A stretch of DNA of 64,000 nucleotides from Morella rubra. Its lineage: Eukaryota > Streptophyta > Magnoliopsida > Fagales > Myricaceae. The notes under the pieces were generated by a model. That model saw only the letters and a program-made list of their open reading frames with translations, did no database searches and was not told the origin of the DNA. This document shows, one piece after another, positions 1 through 11,989 of this stretch (within the stretch, counting starts at the first letter, position 1; each line of letters starts with the position of its first letter). The translations under genes and the position numbers were made by a program. Where the stretch lies: assembly GCA_003952965.2 (NCBI GenBank), contig RXIC02000073.1:62001-126000 (forward strand), written 5' to 3'.

Positions 1-520
1 TTGTTCTAGAACTCAGACAAAGTGACTTATAAATTTGTTGGCTGCTTTTCTATCAGTTATGTCTAAATAAACATAGATGTTTTGAAGACGTCTCTTTGTC
101 TTTGGTGAAGTTGCAAGGATTTATGCTACTTTTTCTGTTCTGTTGGGCTAATGCTGTGTTAGGGTGCCCTTTTGTTGATTTTCATGATTTTCTTAGTTTA
201 TTGCTTGTTTGGACTAAGCGTCTTCAGTATAGTCCCTTGTACTATTCTTCTTTCACTTCATTTGAGAAACCCCTTTAGAGACTCTTTCAGCTTGGTTTAC
301 ATGGTTGTATAGTCTCGAATATGGTTAGCTGGTAAACATCTTTAACTGACATAGGAAATTATTGATGAAACCAGAGATAGAAGGTGAATTGAGTTATACA
401 CTTCATATTAATATAATTAGGGCTATTTCCAGAATATTTGTGGATGTAGGAGAGCAAAGTGCAAACTGTTAAACACACACATATTCCAAAGGCTTTTGCT
501 GATAGTGTGATATATTTCAG
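1..520 (+). other. Intron of the NFRKB-like gene (left edge)
   Basis: No convincing coding exon is visible here. The stretch ends in a T-rich tract and an AG directly before the first recognisable exon at 521, so I read it as intron belonging to the gene that runs in from the left. The short open frames here have no recognisable protein similarity. Confidence 0.55.
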
Positions 521-2557
521 ATTAGCAAGAAGCAACATGAACTTGTCAAGAATATGAAGCAGTCTGGTAAGAGCATCCAGTCTAGGTCTCTTAATCGTGT
601 TCTGGGTAATCTTGATAGTTTTCATGTGCAACCATATGAAGTATTTGTGGAAGAAGAGCAGGAGAAATTACATCAGCACTGGTTAGTGTAGTTTTCATGT
701 CTTTTGTAAATTTCAGCCAACTGTTGTTTCTCTCCTTCCTCATAGTTCACTCTTTTGTATAGGTCTCAATTGGCAAACAAAGTTCTTCCGCTGGCATTTG
801 CTAACTGGAGAGAGTTACAGTTTCAAAGACGGCTAATGACTGATTCTTTGGGGCAAGAATTGAAAGATAAGCTGAAATCCCCGTTGGAGGTCTATTACTC
901 TGCCCCTGTTTCCTTGTTGTCATTGTTTTGTACTTGGTATGTTATCAATTGCACGCTATTGCCATTTGGTGTATGTGAGCATCCAAGTCTGAGTAATATC
1001 AATATCCAGTAGGTCGTGTAGCTCTCTGTTGTTGTATCACATGAAGAATTTTCGTTAGTGGTATGATGTCAAACCTGTCCATTTGGTTTTCAGGTCGAGG
1101 ATAATGAGAACCTTGAGGGGATGCATCAGGATGCAAACAGAAACAAATTGCTAAGTAACTTATCTACAACGGAAGATGATGAAGAGGATGTTCCTTCCTC
1201 CCCACAGACTGAAGAGTCCGATCCTTGCTCCCCACAAAATCAAGAATCTATTCGTGGCTCCCCACAGAATCAGGAGTCTGTTCCTGGCTCACCACAGAAT
1301 CAGGAATCTCTTCTTGCCTCCCCACGGAATCAAGACTCTACTCTTGGCTCCCCACAGAATCAAGAGTCTACTCCTTGCTCTCCACAGAATGAGTCTCCAC
1401 AGCAGATTTCTTCTCTTAGCAGTGGCCATGAGATCAATCCCATGGACATGGATTCAGAAAACAATCATATCATGTCAAAATCGGACAACGCTCCTGGCGA
1501 TGAATCTGAGTACTCTGGGAATTTCAACACTGCAGTTGTTGCAGTTAGTCAGGGAGTGCCTCTTACTTCTGGAGATGATATTTGGCCAGCTGTTAGCATG
1601 CAGCATTCTTATTTTGATTCGACTGCAAGCCATGACTTCACAGCTGCCAGTGGGTTGCCACTTGGATGTTCACAAGTTAATGAACAGCAACGGGCCCACT
1701 TGGTTGATCTCGAATCTGATTTGCAAGTGGAGGAGACGGAGAAAGATATATTGCATAGACAATCAGGTGAATTTTCCTTCAGTTCTTATCCAAACCAAGA
1801 CCGAAATGAGTTACTACAATCTCTCTTTAAGAGCCAGGAGATGTCCTACCATCAGGAGCAGAAGCAGAAAGGTTTGGAATTCCAGCCACCGAACAATTCA
1901 TTGATGGAAAATGGTCAGTTTTCTCATCATTTCCACGAGCAGCCGCTGCAGTCACTGCCACTGGAGCAGGAGCAGAAGAGACACAACGAGGTTTATATGC
2001 AAAGAAACATCTCAGGGAACTTGTACTCTGAGGGAGTTAGATTCTTGATCCCAAGGCAAGAACAGTTGGCACCAGTCAACATGCAGGATTTGACTGTCAA
2101 TACCGTCCGCATGTCAGCACCTCTCCAATCTGGTTTAAATGGTGGGGAATTGTTAAGTCAGAACTGGTTTTCTGGTGAGCATCAAGTTCATGGTGGGTGG
2201 ACTGGTTCAGATGTTGCTAGTGTCCAGAGTCAGAGCATTGTGAGTGGAAGTGGTGCAGACCAGAATTTATTGCATATTTTATCTCATTGTAACCAATTAC
2301 GTCCAAGTGGCCCTTATGCTTCAGTGGGCTCGGCTGAGCAGTTCAGTGCATTGAGGAACTATGGAATGGCGGGTGGGGGTGCTCCCAGGATCGGCAATGT
2401 CCTACCACAAGCATCGCATGCGCTAGACTACTTGAGCGGGCGTGAAGCAGCCACTTCCATGATGCCTGATGACATGGGATGGATGAGCTTGCCGCATCAG
2501 AGTTCTGTTTTGCACGATTCAATGGGAAAACCCTACTTAAGGTCATGGAACAATTGA
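521..2557 (+). CDS. NFRKB-like protein (INO80-complex type), 3' exons only
   Basis: Three coding exons are supported: 521-681, 763-889 and 1094-2557, with GT-AG borders and closing phases (a Trp codon is split over the first join). The first two encode a conserved block containing SFHVQPYEVFVEEEQEKL and LPLAFANWRELQFQRR, which I recognise from plant proteins annotated as nuclear factor related to kappa-B-binding protein. In animals NFRKB is a subunit of the INO80 chromatin remodeller; a nuclear role here is inferred. The N-terminal DEUBAD-type part lies outside the window. The last exon is long, polar and low in structure, rich in Gln, Ser and Asn, and contains a 10-residue tandem repeat (residues coded at 1198-1400). 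The protein ends at PYLRSWNN. The left part of the gene is missing only because the window starts there. Confidence 0.72.
1198..1400 (+). repeat. In-frame 30-bp coding minisatellite (SPQNQES repeats)
   Basis: About six to seven tandem units of 30 bp lie inside the last exon of the NFRKB-like gene. Each unit codes for 10 residues of the pattern SPQNQES plus three variable residues. Units differ by a few bases, so they are not freshly copied. The period is a multiple of three, so copy-number change keeps the frame. Confidence 0.9.
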
Positions 2558-3432
2558 GAAAATGTTTTCCCATTTTAGGAGGAGTGGTCCAATTGATGCG
2601 CTTGGCTGGGAGACAAGGTAAGAAGACATGCCGGGTACGAGAGATGCAAGTGCTGGGAGTCTGGTGTAGGATGACCATTGAGATTTATTGCCAATTCATG
2701 TAAGCCGAGCATACTGAGTTCCAAGATCGGTTTTTGTACATACCTATACAAGAACCAAGTCAAACAGCATGTATATATCTCTAGATGTTAGATGGGCAGG
2801 TGGGAGGATATTTATGGGAAGGAAAAAAATTCCAAGTTTCTCCTAGTTCTGATGTTATAAATACTTTTCCATTTTCGTTGGATCTTTTTCCCTTGTATTG
2901 TTTCTGAGAATGTATTTTAATAATTTTGGAGACAAATGCTTTACATGATTAAGATCTCTTTCTAGTTCTGAAAATTGTCCATTATTTTTGGTAAATTGTG
3001 TATTCTAGGTGAGAACAATTCTATTTTGGATCTGTCTCTCGTGTGGACGACTGGATAACATAGCCGAAAAGAGTGCCCAAAGCTTGAGTTATACATCGAA
3101 GTCGAAAAATATACTTCTTTTAAGATTGAAAAGTCTTGAAATTACTGGTTCCTAATTACAGTTTCAAGCAGATATGCGAAGCGGTCCCGTCATTAAACTT
3201 GTGCGACAGTTACAGTTTTGTTGATGGACTCTCTCTACCTTTCTTTCTTTCAAAGTGATCCCATGACGGAGACGCGCTCCACTACAAAATCCTACTCTTC
3301 ATCTCAGGAATCTTCATAAGCTTTTTGGTTTCCAATATAAGGTCTCGAGAGAGCTAGAACGTGACAGACAACCTGGTTCCTCTCAATTTCGGTGATATTG
3401 GGTTTGCTTCTCCTATCGCTTCTCGCAACACA
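2558..3432. other. 3' flank of NFRKB-like gene and 5' leader of DUF3754 gene
   Basis: The first part is T-rich and probably carries the 3' untranslated region of the NFRKB-like gene. The last 150-200 bases probably form the leader of the next gene. An upstream ATG at 3264 opens a short frame in the leader (MTETRSTTKS...), a possible uORF. No other coding signal was seen. Confidence 0.5.
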
Positions 3433-6400
3433 ATGGGTGATACTTCTCGCAACACAACGAGTGAAAAGAAGAAAGAGGTCATTAGATTAGAGCGTGAATC
3501 CGTCATTCCAATTCTCAAGCCCAAGCTCATCATGACCTTGGCTAACCTCATTGGTACGCACACACTTGGCACCCTTTGCATTCGTTCCTGCGTTCGACGT
3601 TTGGTCGGTTTTCTTTTGAAATCTCAGTCTGCAGTCCTCTTTGTTTCTCTAACCGGGGCTGGGTTGCATAGGTTTTATATACGTTCGCAAAGTTTAGTGC
3701 TTTACGACGAGGTATTGCTGTATACGTCCGCTACTAGATTTTGATTTATTGCCCTGGTCGATTTGCTATTTTGGAGATTTTCCCATTGTTTTATGCAATA
3801 AGTTCTCTAAATGTTCTATGTGGCAGTCAGTTCTTTAACTAAAATTACTCTATTGTGTGAGTTTAGAAAATGTGGCAATATCGACGTAAGCTCTGGACTT
3901 GATTACATTCAACCTTGGTGTGGGAAACCAGTGGCTACAAGTTTCAAATTCACACAATCTCAGATTTTTTCCGCCTGAAAACAAACCTTCTGGTTTTTCA
4001 TAGCATTAAAATTAATTGACTTGAACATTTAGATAGGCGATCAACATTGCTTTTATAACTTGAACAATTTACTTGGGAATAATTGACACTGAAATAAACT
4101 AGTACTTCGTTTAGTTGCTTAAAAAAACTGGAAAAACGATGCAGGAAGTTGTTTACTTGTTTGCAAAATGCTATTCCTATTAATGATAACCGCGCATTGA
4201 GTTCTTCAACATTCTGCAGAACATGATAACGATCGGGCTGAGTTTTTAAAGCTCTGTAAGAGAGTTGAGTACACAATTCGAGCTTGGTATCTTCTACAAT
4301 TTGAGGATCTGATGGTATTTTCCTGTTGTCTTGGTCCTACTGACAAAAGGCATCATTGCTGCAATTGTCATATGATCTTTTTATTTTCTTTTAACTTTTG
4401 CCACGTTTATATCTTGGCTTGTAATTTGTGTTTACAGCAACTGTACTCCCTCTTTGACCCTATACATGGGGCTCGGAAATTGGAGCAGCAGAACATATCT
4501 TCCGAAGAAATTGATGTACTTGAACAGAATTTCCTGATGTACTTATTTGAGGTATTATTAGGATTTCCTATTGTTTCGGTTGTAGAATGTGTTTGGACAC
4601 CACTGAACTAAAAGAGGAAGGAAATGTCAGATATCAGACGAGTGATTCTCTTCCTTTAACTAAGGGAAAAAGTACTTCTAATAGTATTGATATTAAGAGA
4701 GATTTACAATCATCCTAAGTTGTCGCGTCCTTTCTTATTCCAAATTTGACCGTAGAAGCACTGCTATCTCATCAATAGATCTGACTCAGATGCTTCAATA
4801 GGGTGATCTGCCTTCAATTATAATGTAACAGAGGAGGATCAAAGTGGATTGATATTTGACCAACCATAAACTAGTTAATGAAAATTCCAAGATGCAACCT
4901 GGACTTTTTTCTTGGGATTTACAAGGAAGTGATAATATAGGGCAGGTTGCTTTTCTTGGTTGGAATTATATCTGTTTTATTGTTTGTAGAACTTTGGGCT
5001 TTAAGTTATAATAGCATGACAAATATGGTTAGGGTAATGATAAAGCGTGAGTTTTAGGGTTAAATTATGGTTACAAAGTGCTCGGTCATCACTGAGAGCT
5101 TACAGTGTAATGGGGAGAATTGATCCTGTTAAGTGGGAAGGAATCAGACTCAACCAGCCAAAATAGAACTATAGCGAATCCTTTACAAAGCAGTAGTACG
5201 GATTCTGTAACCCACAAAATTATACATATCTAGCTTTGTCACAGGTGCACTGCTAATTTTGGAGTTATCTGAAATATATTACTTTTGTACAGGTGATGGA
5301 AAAGAGCAATTTCAAGCTAATAAGTGACGAGGAAACTGATGTTGCTCTTTCAGGGCAGTATCTTCTAAATCTTCCCATCACAGTGGATGAGTCTAAGGTT
5401 TATACTTAGTTGCATGTGCATAAGCATCCACAATAAATCTGTGCCAAGATGTACCTGAGGATATTTTCAGCTCTTTTAACTTGGATCTAATGTTCTGTTT
5501 TGCTGAGTGTAGCTTGACAAAAAGCTTTTGAGGAAATATTTTGCAGAGCACCCTCACCAGAACCTCCCAGATTTTTCTGATAAGGTATCATTTTAAATTT
5601 AGTATAAATGATTGCAAGCTATTAAAAGTTTTTCTGGCAAGGACTGGGTTGTGAGTATCAAATTTCTGTAGGGCAGAGGTTCACTATTTGTGGGCTTGGA
5701 ACAATGGAGGGGAGTGGAGAATAATTTGATGGCTACCATATCGATACTTGGACCTTGCTTTGATATCGATACTTGGATCTTGCTTTGTGCATGTGTACGA
5801 TTTTAAGAAAGATAGTTCAGTTCATCACAAAATAATCCATAAAATGAAGGACAGACGTTGTTTTTCATCTTAATTATCATGATTCCAACTGTTTGCTCGA
5901 ATTTTGTTGTTGTTATTTTGGAACCTTGTCAAAATGAATCATTTGCGAGTCATGTGTGGGTAGATTGGCAAAAATGCTTGCCAGCTAACTCATGGTACAG
6001 CATCATGCCACTATCATAAAAAGATGGTCAGAAGGGAGCTTCATTGTCAAGTTTTGATATTGACTTTGATGATGTCTTGAGTCATGAGCAAGATACCCAG
6101 AAACAGCTACAGTGCATAACTAAAGGTCTAAATCAGATGCCATCCTACTTCTGCAAGTCTTATATTGTTCTCATCTTTATATGGGGAAGGAAAGCACTGT
6201 AGTTGACATAGAAGCATGGTTATGAAACATTCATAAATCTGGACAGGATTGAATCCTTGTGCTTTTTCATAAAACAATGCCATATGGCATGTTACAAGTT
6301 CTCACACTAAAGCCCTTATTGTCATTATGAAGGTGGCATTATCTTCTCCTAGATCAATGAATCAATGTTGTACGTGAAAAAATCTACTTTTGGTGAAAAA

Positions 6401-7090
6401 AAAAAATCAAATTATACCCTTTCCAAGCCTCTAACAAATTCTTTTCCAGTAATAAGAATGAATCTTGTTCCGAAGTTCAAGCAAAGAATCAGATTTCCCC
6501 ATTCTCAACAAGGTGCAGGATGTGGAACCCACACAGTTTCTTTTTACTAACCCCTAACCTCACGCATCCTGACCACTAGGAACCCTAAAACAGCATCACT
6601 TTGCATGTTGTTTTGTCTTTTATGCTTATCTTTATACATAGTCCTTTACAAGGTGAGAACACCATGCTTGGTTTTCTAGTTCTTATTTATCTAATGTGCT
6701 CATTGCAATACCTAGTTCTTTCAAATTTTTTGGTTTAGAGATGGTAGTGGCTGTTGGTCTAGTTGTAAGTTATATTGGATAACTTTACTCGTCCAATGTT
6801 TGTCTTGGCAAGTGATGGATAATTTTGCTTTACCACTAGATAACTGGAATCAACATTGTTTATTTACTTGGCCAACATTATGCAAGAACTTTGAGATTTT
6901 GATGACTGTGAGGTCCCTCATGTTACAATGATGCTGTTTTATTGAATACACATTCCTTGACAAGAAATGACAGATAACTTGTTTTCTGGCCTGAAACTAC
7001 TAGAAGAAGACATTTTATCCACATTGGTAGATATTCTTTATAGAGCCCTAGCTTTTGTATTATTTAACTTGTTTGGAGCCAATGTAGTAA

Positions 7091-7129
<39 letters not shown>

Positions 7130-10100
7130 GAAGGCTAATATGCGTCTTTGTTTCTAAATTTACTTTTAGTACATTATCTTCCGGCGTGGTATTGGGGTTG
7201 ATCAAACAACTGATTATTTTTTCATGGAGAAAGTGGATATGATCATTGCACGTTTATGGGGATATCTTTTGAGACTAACCAGGTAAGTAACTTTAAGAAC
7301 TGTAAGATAGTTTTCTGTTGTTTTCTAGTTTTACTAGTATCAATTTTGTTTAATTGCTTAATTTTAACAAAGTGTCTGTGTGGTTTTAATAAAAATACAG
7401 AAAACTCTACCTATATGTATATATTGAATTATGATTACCACTTCATTAAATCCATTAGTTGTTTCTACAATATGGGTTTTAGTTTATTTTTAAGTTGATG
7501 ATGACTATTTGAATTTTATTTCGACTTTGAGAGAAGTTTCATTTGGTCCTCTGAAACTTGGAACTTTTCTCACTTTTAAGGTTTTCTCAACTGGCCGTTT
7601 TAAAACAGCTGTAAATGTTATCATGAACATAGCACCATTAAGCAAATAGATGTGAGAGATAAATCAAGATTGTGATTCATGAGCTATTCAACCTGAGACA
7701 TTAGATGTTTAGCAATGTGATTAGTTCATGTGAATTTTAAATTTGAAGCTACTTTCTCATCCTTTTGACCTGCTTCATGCTTTTTTTAATCATTTTCTGG
7801 CTATGGTACTTGCAGGCTTGAAAAGCTTTTGAAAAGGCAAGTGGAAAACATGAAAAAGATTTGCTGAAACAAGATAATATTGTCTCTGAAGCTGACAGTG
7901 CTGATGTATTTGTTGAACGGAAACGTCTTGAAACTATGGAACTAAGGTCTTAGTTGATTTCTAACCGCATTATGCTGGACACACTTAGTTTGATCATATT
8001 TAAGTACCTTAGTTGTAGTGTTGTATGCTTGCCATGCTAAGCAGTTTCGATGAGGCTGTCCTTGCTCTTTATCCTGAGGTCCTGAATTCTTGAGTTAATC
8101 CTAGAATTGCAACTTCCATTCAACTTGTGATATGTTTTTATAGCCATTAATGATTTACTTCTGATTATCCTGAAATTTTTCTCTGGTGCCTGAATTATTT
8201 AAGAACATTTTGTTTCTTTCAATTCTTTCAACATCATTCTCCTAGATGTTTTCTGTATCTCGAGAATTTTCTTTAAACATTTCTACATGAATAGTCTTGG
8301 GCTCCTGATTTTTTACTACATTAGGTGATTATAATCAAGTGAAAGAAAGAAACTACTCTCTCTCTCTCAAGCCCTCCCCCACCAAAAAAAAAAATTAATA
8401 AAAAAAAAAAATAAATAAAAGAAAAGAAAAAAAGAACCTCCAACACAAACACCACACAGTTAGGAATGGTTAGACACAGACAGTTAGGATTTTGTGATTA
8501 AGTCAGCCCTGGCTCAAGGTTTTCAACCTGTTCTCTGGCTTATAAATTGATCACTCCTAATTGGAACTAAGTTATAAGTCAAAGCTGAAGGATCAACTGC
8601 ATACAAGGTCCGCAGACAAGGTTGTAAAAGAGGATACAAATTTTGGATAACTGTCAGTCTAGAAGTTGACATTAATTTGGAGAAGTTAGGAGCTTGAAGC
8701 AATTTTGTAAACGTAAAAATATACTTGATCTGCATCTTTATGACATGTTTAATTTTTTATTCTCCAGTGTCAGAAAGTTGCTGGGTAAGATCACTATTCA
8801 AGAACCTACATTTGATAGGGTCATTGTCGTCTACAGGTACTGCTTTTAATTTTCCTTTACAAATATATTATTTCTAACATGATATCTTGTGAGGAACCTT
8901 GCATGGTTGAATTGGTGCATGTTTTTCCACAAGGTGGTATATGTTGAATATTGCAGAAGATTCTAAACATTATACTCTCAATAAGCGACGGTTTCCTTTT
9001 TCTTTTCTTTTTCGGGTTTCCTCTCTTCTTTTCGTTTTTTCTTTTTTGTTTGGGGGGGGGGGGGGGGGGATACCTAGGTTATTATATGGGTTCATACACT
9101 CCCAAACAAATCTTGAGAAGACCATGGACATAGTTTATTGACATCTAAGATGGACATGACTTCAGGAGAGCAACCACAGGATCTCAAATGGACCGGGGAA
9201 TATATGTGAAGCATTTCAAGAACATTCCAATGGCTGATATGGAAATAGTTCTTGTGAGTTACTTGCCTGGACTCTCTCTCTCTCTCTCTCTGGTTATTTA
9301 ACTACTCTGTAACCTTAATTTTGCTCAAAGCTTGCGTGACTCATGACCTGGGATTGGTATTTTTGCTTTTCAAAGCCCGAGAAGAAAAACCCTGGATTAA
9401 CTCCAATGGACTGGGTCAAATTCCTTGGCTCTGCTATTGTTGGCCTGGTCAGTGCTTTGATACCAATGATTATACTGTTCTTGTTTGAACCATTCTCTTC
9501 TGTTGTGGTTACCATTTCTTTCTTTACAGGTTGCAGTATTTGGTTCACTTGAAATGCCTAAAGCTGATTTATGGGTCATTTTTGCCATTCTATCCACAGT
9601 AATTGGCTATTGTGCTAAGACATACTTCACGTTAAGTACTAAAATTTTTCCTCCTTTGAATTTAATTGCATATGGATGGATTTAACTCATTTGATGAATA
9701 TGAAATGTTGCATGTTGCTGTGATCTGAATTCTGATTTACCATCTTATAGGCCCACTAAGAAAATGATTATGTGAAAAGTAGGCAGGATTTTGATTATCT
9801 ATCTTTTGTTTCATGTTCCCTGATATGCGAGTGTCACGGTGTCGGTTAGTCAGATGAGAATAATCAAGAGTGGAGTTATAGGTTGGGCTCACTGAGTATG
9901 TATTTGTTCTTGAGTGCCGATTGCACATTCACTTGCGGTTTTGCTATTTGTTTTTGGTTAGCATGTATGCATAAAAACTTGGTGTATTTGTTTCCTTTGT
10001 TGTTCAGTTTGTCTTTCATTATGAAATTTTCCAAGTAATAAAAGTGGCCATCTTCTCTTCAACTGCTTGTAGGTTTCAGCAAAACATGGCTGCATATCAG

Positions 10101-11989
10101 AACTTGATAACTCAGTCCATGTATGACAAACAACTGGATAGTGGAAAGGGTACGCTTCTTCACTTGTGCGATGATGTGATTCAACAGGAAGTAAGTTGGC
10201 AAACTTGATGAACTTTTCCTATCAGTTGTTTGCTTCTGGACTTCCCCGAGCCCTTTTATCTTTCTGAGTGATCATCAGAACTGTAGACAACTAAACTGAT
10301 CCCTTTTTATTACCTTTACGTGCAACTTTCCTGCCCTCCATCCCCCCAAAGAGAGAGAGAGAGAGAGAGAGAGGTAGAGGTATGTATGATTTATGAAGGA
10401 GCTAGAGGTATGTAGCACCAATGAACGCCTTAATGAAGGAGCTAGGGGTATGTAGTACCATGAACTCTTTAATGAAGTAGCTACATCTGCATAAGATGAT
10501 ATTTCTTTTTGGTACTCTCTTAATCTCAAACCCTTCTCGCTACTTAGAACCTGTCTTGAAAGAAAACAAGGAATGCAAAGCCCAATGACATGGGTTAAAA
10601 TTGCATTCCATTTTTTGCACATATCAAGAGATTAAGATTAAACAGAATATATCACACACGCTTTGGATAAGAGTACATGGCCTTTTTGGAGTGGGTAAAA
10701 TGAATATCCATGAGGGGGAACGCTGTAAGGGTAACATAAGTTGGGACATTTTTTTTTTGTGATGCTGACCTCCTTCTGGGTAGATAAGAGATGTAGCTCA
10801 ACTAAACAGACAGAGGCAAACTGCATCAACTAAATAGACAGAGGGAAAAAGAGATAAGCACCCATGTTGAGCTATCTTTAGTATATTACACTTCATGTCC
10901 TGTTGTCCATATGCATGGTTCATGGTAGAACTAATTACTGGTTTAGAATGAGGTAGTTGCAGTAAAACGCTGGAAATAGTTCAAATTAGCTGAACTTCTA
11001 CAAATTCAGACCTCAATAAAAAGGGACATTTTGCGGTGTTTCTATCTGCTCTTTTCTAGTAGTTGAGCAATAAGCCCATTGAGATATATCAAGGTGCAAT
11101 TATAGATTTCCAAATGCTTACAGCGCCTCCTTTTTTGGTTGTGCAGGTCAAAGAGGTGATCATTTCTTTCTTTGTATTGATGGAACAGGGCAAAGCTACA
11201 AGACAGGCATGTGCCACTATTGGTTCTTCCTACTTTCTGTAAATTGTTTTCGAAGCCATTGGTAAATGAGGTGTATTCTTTATGACAATATTAACGTAGC
11301 TTTTTGATTACGTGAAATAGGATCTCGATCTGGAGTGTGAAGAACTAATAAAAGAAGAGTTTGGCGAGAGCTGCAATTTCGATGTGGATGATGCTGTTCA
11401 AAAGTTAGAGAAGCTAGGGATTGTTTCTCGGGTGAGACTCTCAATGTTTGATCCCTAATCAATGCTTGAATGTTCCCTTACTAGATATATTTTTTTGTAA
11501 CAAAGTTGTCAATACGTTATTCACATCTTTCTGAGTTATATGATCTCGTAACGACCCTGAATAAGGATCAGTGGGATGAGTGGAACTCCTAGTTACATAT
11601 TTAGTCGTGAAAGGATTATCATAATAAACTGAGAATTTCATTCATTAGTTTGTTTCATTGATTGTAATAGCTATACCAAGACTAAATGTGGCATTAAGCA
11701 ATGAAATGTTACACGTACGTATTCTGTCGCTTGTACCGAAAACTTGCCAACTATACTAGTTGAACGTGTCGTATAATGATATTGACCCATTCCTGATATA
11801 ACATATTTAGTTTTTGGTTTTTGATTCTAATTTTGCTTTACAGGGTATCTTCTGATTTGACACTTGATTTGAATTCAGGATAGCATCGGACGGTATTACT
11901 GCATTGGGCTAAAACGGGCAAATGACATGATTGGCACCACCACTGAGGAACTTGTCCAGAAGGCAAAACAGGGAGGTGGCAATCCTTGA
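3433..11989 (+). CDS. DUF3754 family membrane protein, 15 exons
   Basis: Exons: 3433-3553, 4220-4314, 4438-4551, 5293-5397, 5513-5584, 7170-7282, 7842-7946 (see below), 8768-8836, 9166-9253, 9376-9447, 9530-9630, 10073-10190, 11147-11206, 11321-11431, 11879-11989. All phases close, giving about 484 residues. The protein matches my memory of the DUF3754 family (Arabidopsis At3g19340 type): [17 protein letters not shown] near the start, then [35 protein letters not shown] and [19 protein letters not shown]. Two hydrophobic segments (around [18 protein letters not shown] and [20 protein letters not shown]) suggest a membrane protein. The biochemical function is unknown. An in-frame TAG at 3355 excludes a start further up, so ATG 3433 is the first usable one. 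Exon 7 is odd: with the acceptor at 7815 the frame meets a TGA; the AG at 7840-7841 keeps it open but drops about nine residues. The intron after 11206 has a GC donor. Confidence 0.82.
5741..5791 (+). repeat. 25-bp tandem duplication in DUF3754 intron 5
   Basis: Two adjacent near-identical copies of about 25 bases (beginning atatcgatacttgga) lie in the 1.6-kb intron between exons 5 and 6. No coding content. Confidence 0.7.
7097..7125 (+). repeat. (CT)n microsatellite before exon 6 of DUF3754
   Basis: A run of about 14 CT units ends roughly 45 bases upstream of the acceptor at 7169. It may serve as part of the polypyrimidine region and is likely to vary in length. Confidence 0.85.
9052..9069 (+). 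repeat. Run of 18 G in intron 8 of DUF3754
   Basis: An uninterrupted G18 follows a T-rich stretch, about 100 bases before exon 9. Such a run is rare in plant DNA and a place where sequencing length errors are common. Confidence 0.9.
9272..9291 (+). repeat. (CT)n microsatellite in DUF3754 intron 9
   Basis: About ten CT units lie shortly after the donor of exon 9. No coding content. Confidence 0.85.
10351..10490 (+). repeat. (GA)n tract plus about 40-bp tandem repeats in DUF3754 intron 12
   Basis: A GA run at 10351-10373 is followed by about two and a half copies of a unit of about 40-45 bases containing atgaaggagctag and ggtatgtag. The copies differ at several positions. It sits in the 956-base intron between 10190 and 11147. 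Confidence 0.75.

Noticed and set aside
1176-1904. 242-codon open frame on the plus strand
   Set aside because: It overlaps the conserved NFRKB-like exon in another frame and owes its length to the 30-bp repeat. No similarity recognised.
3361-3744. Longer DUF3754 start from a GTG at 3361
   Set aside because: The start is not an ATG and a TAG precedes it in frame at 3355; the first ATG in frame is 3433. Beyond 3553 the frame runs into an intron.
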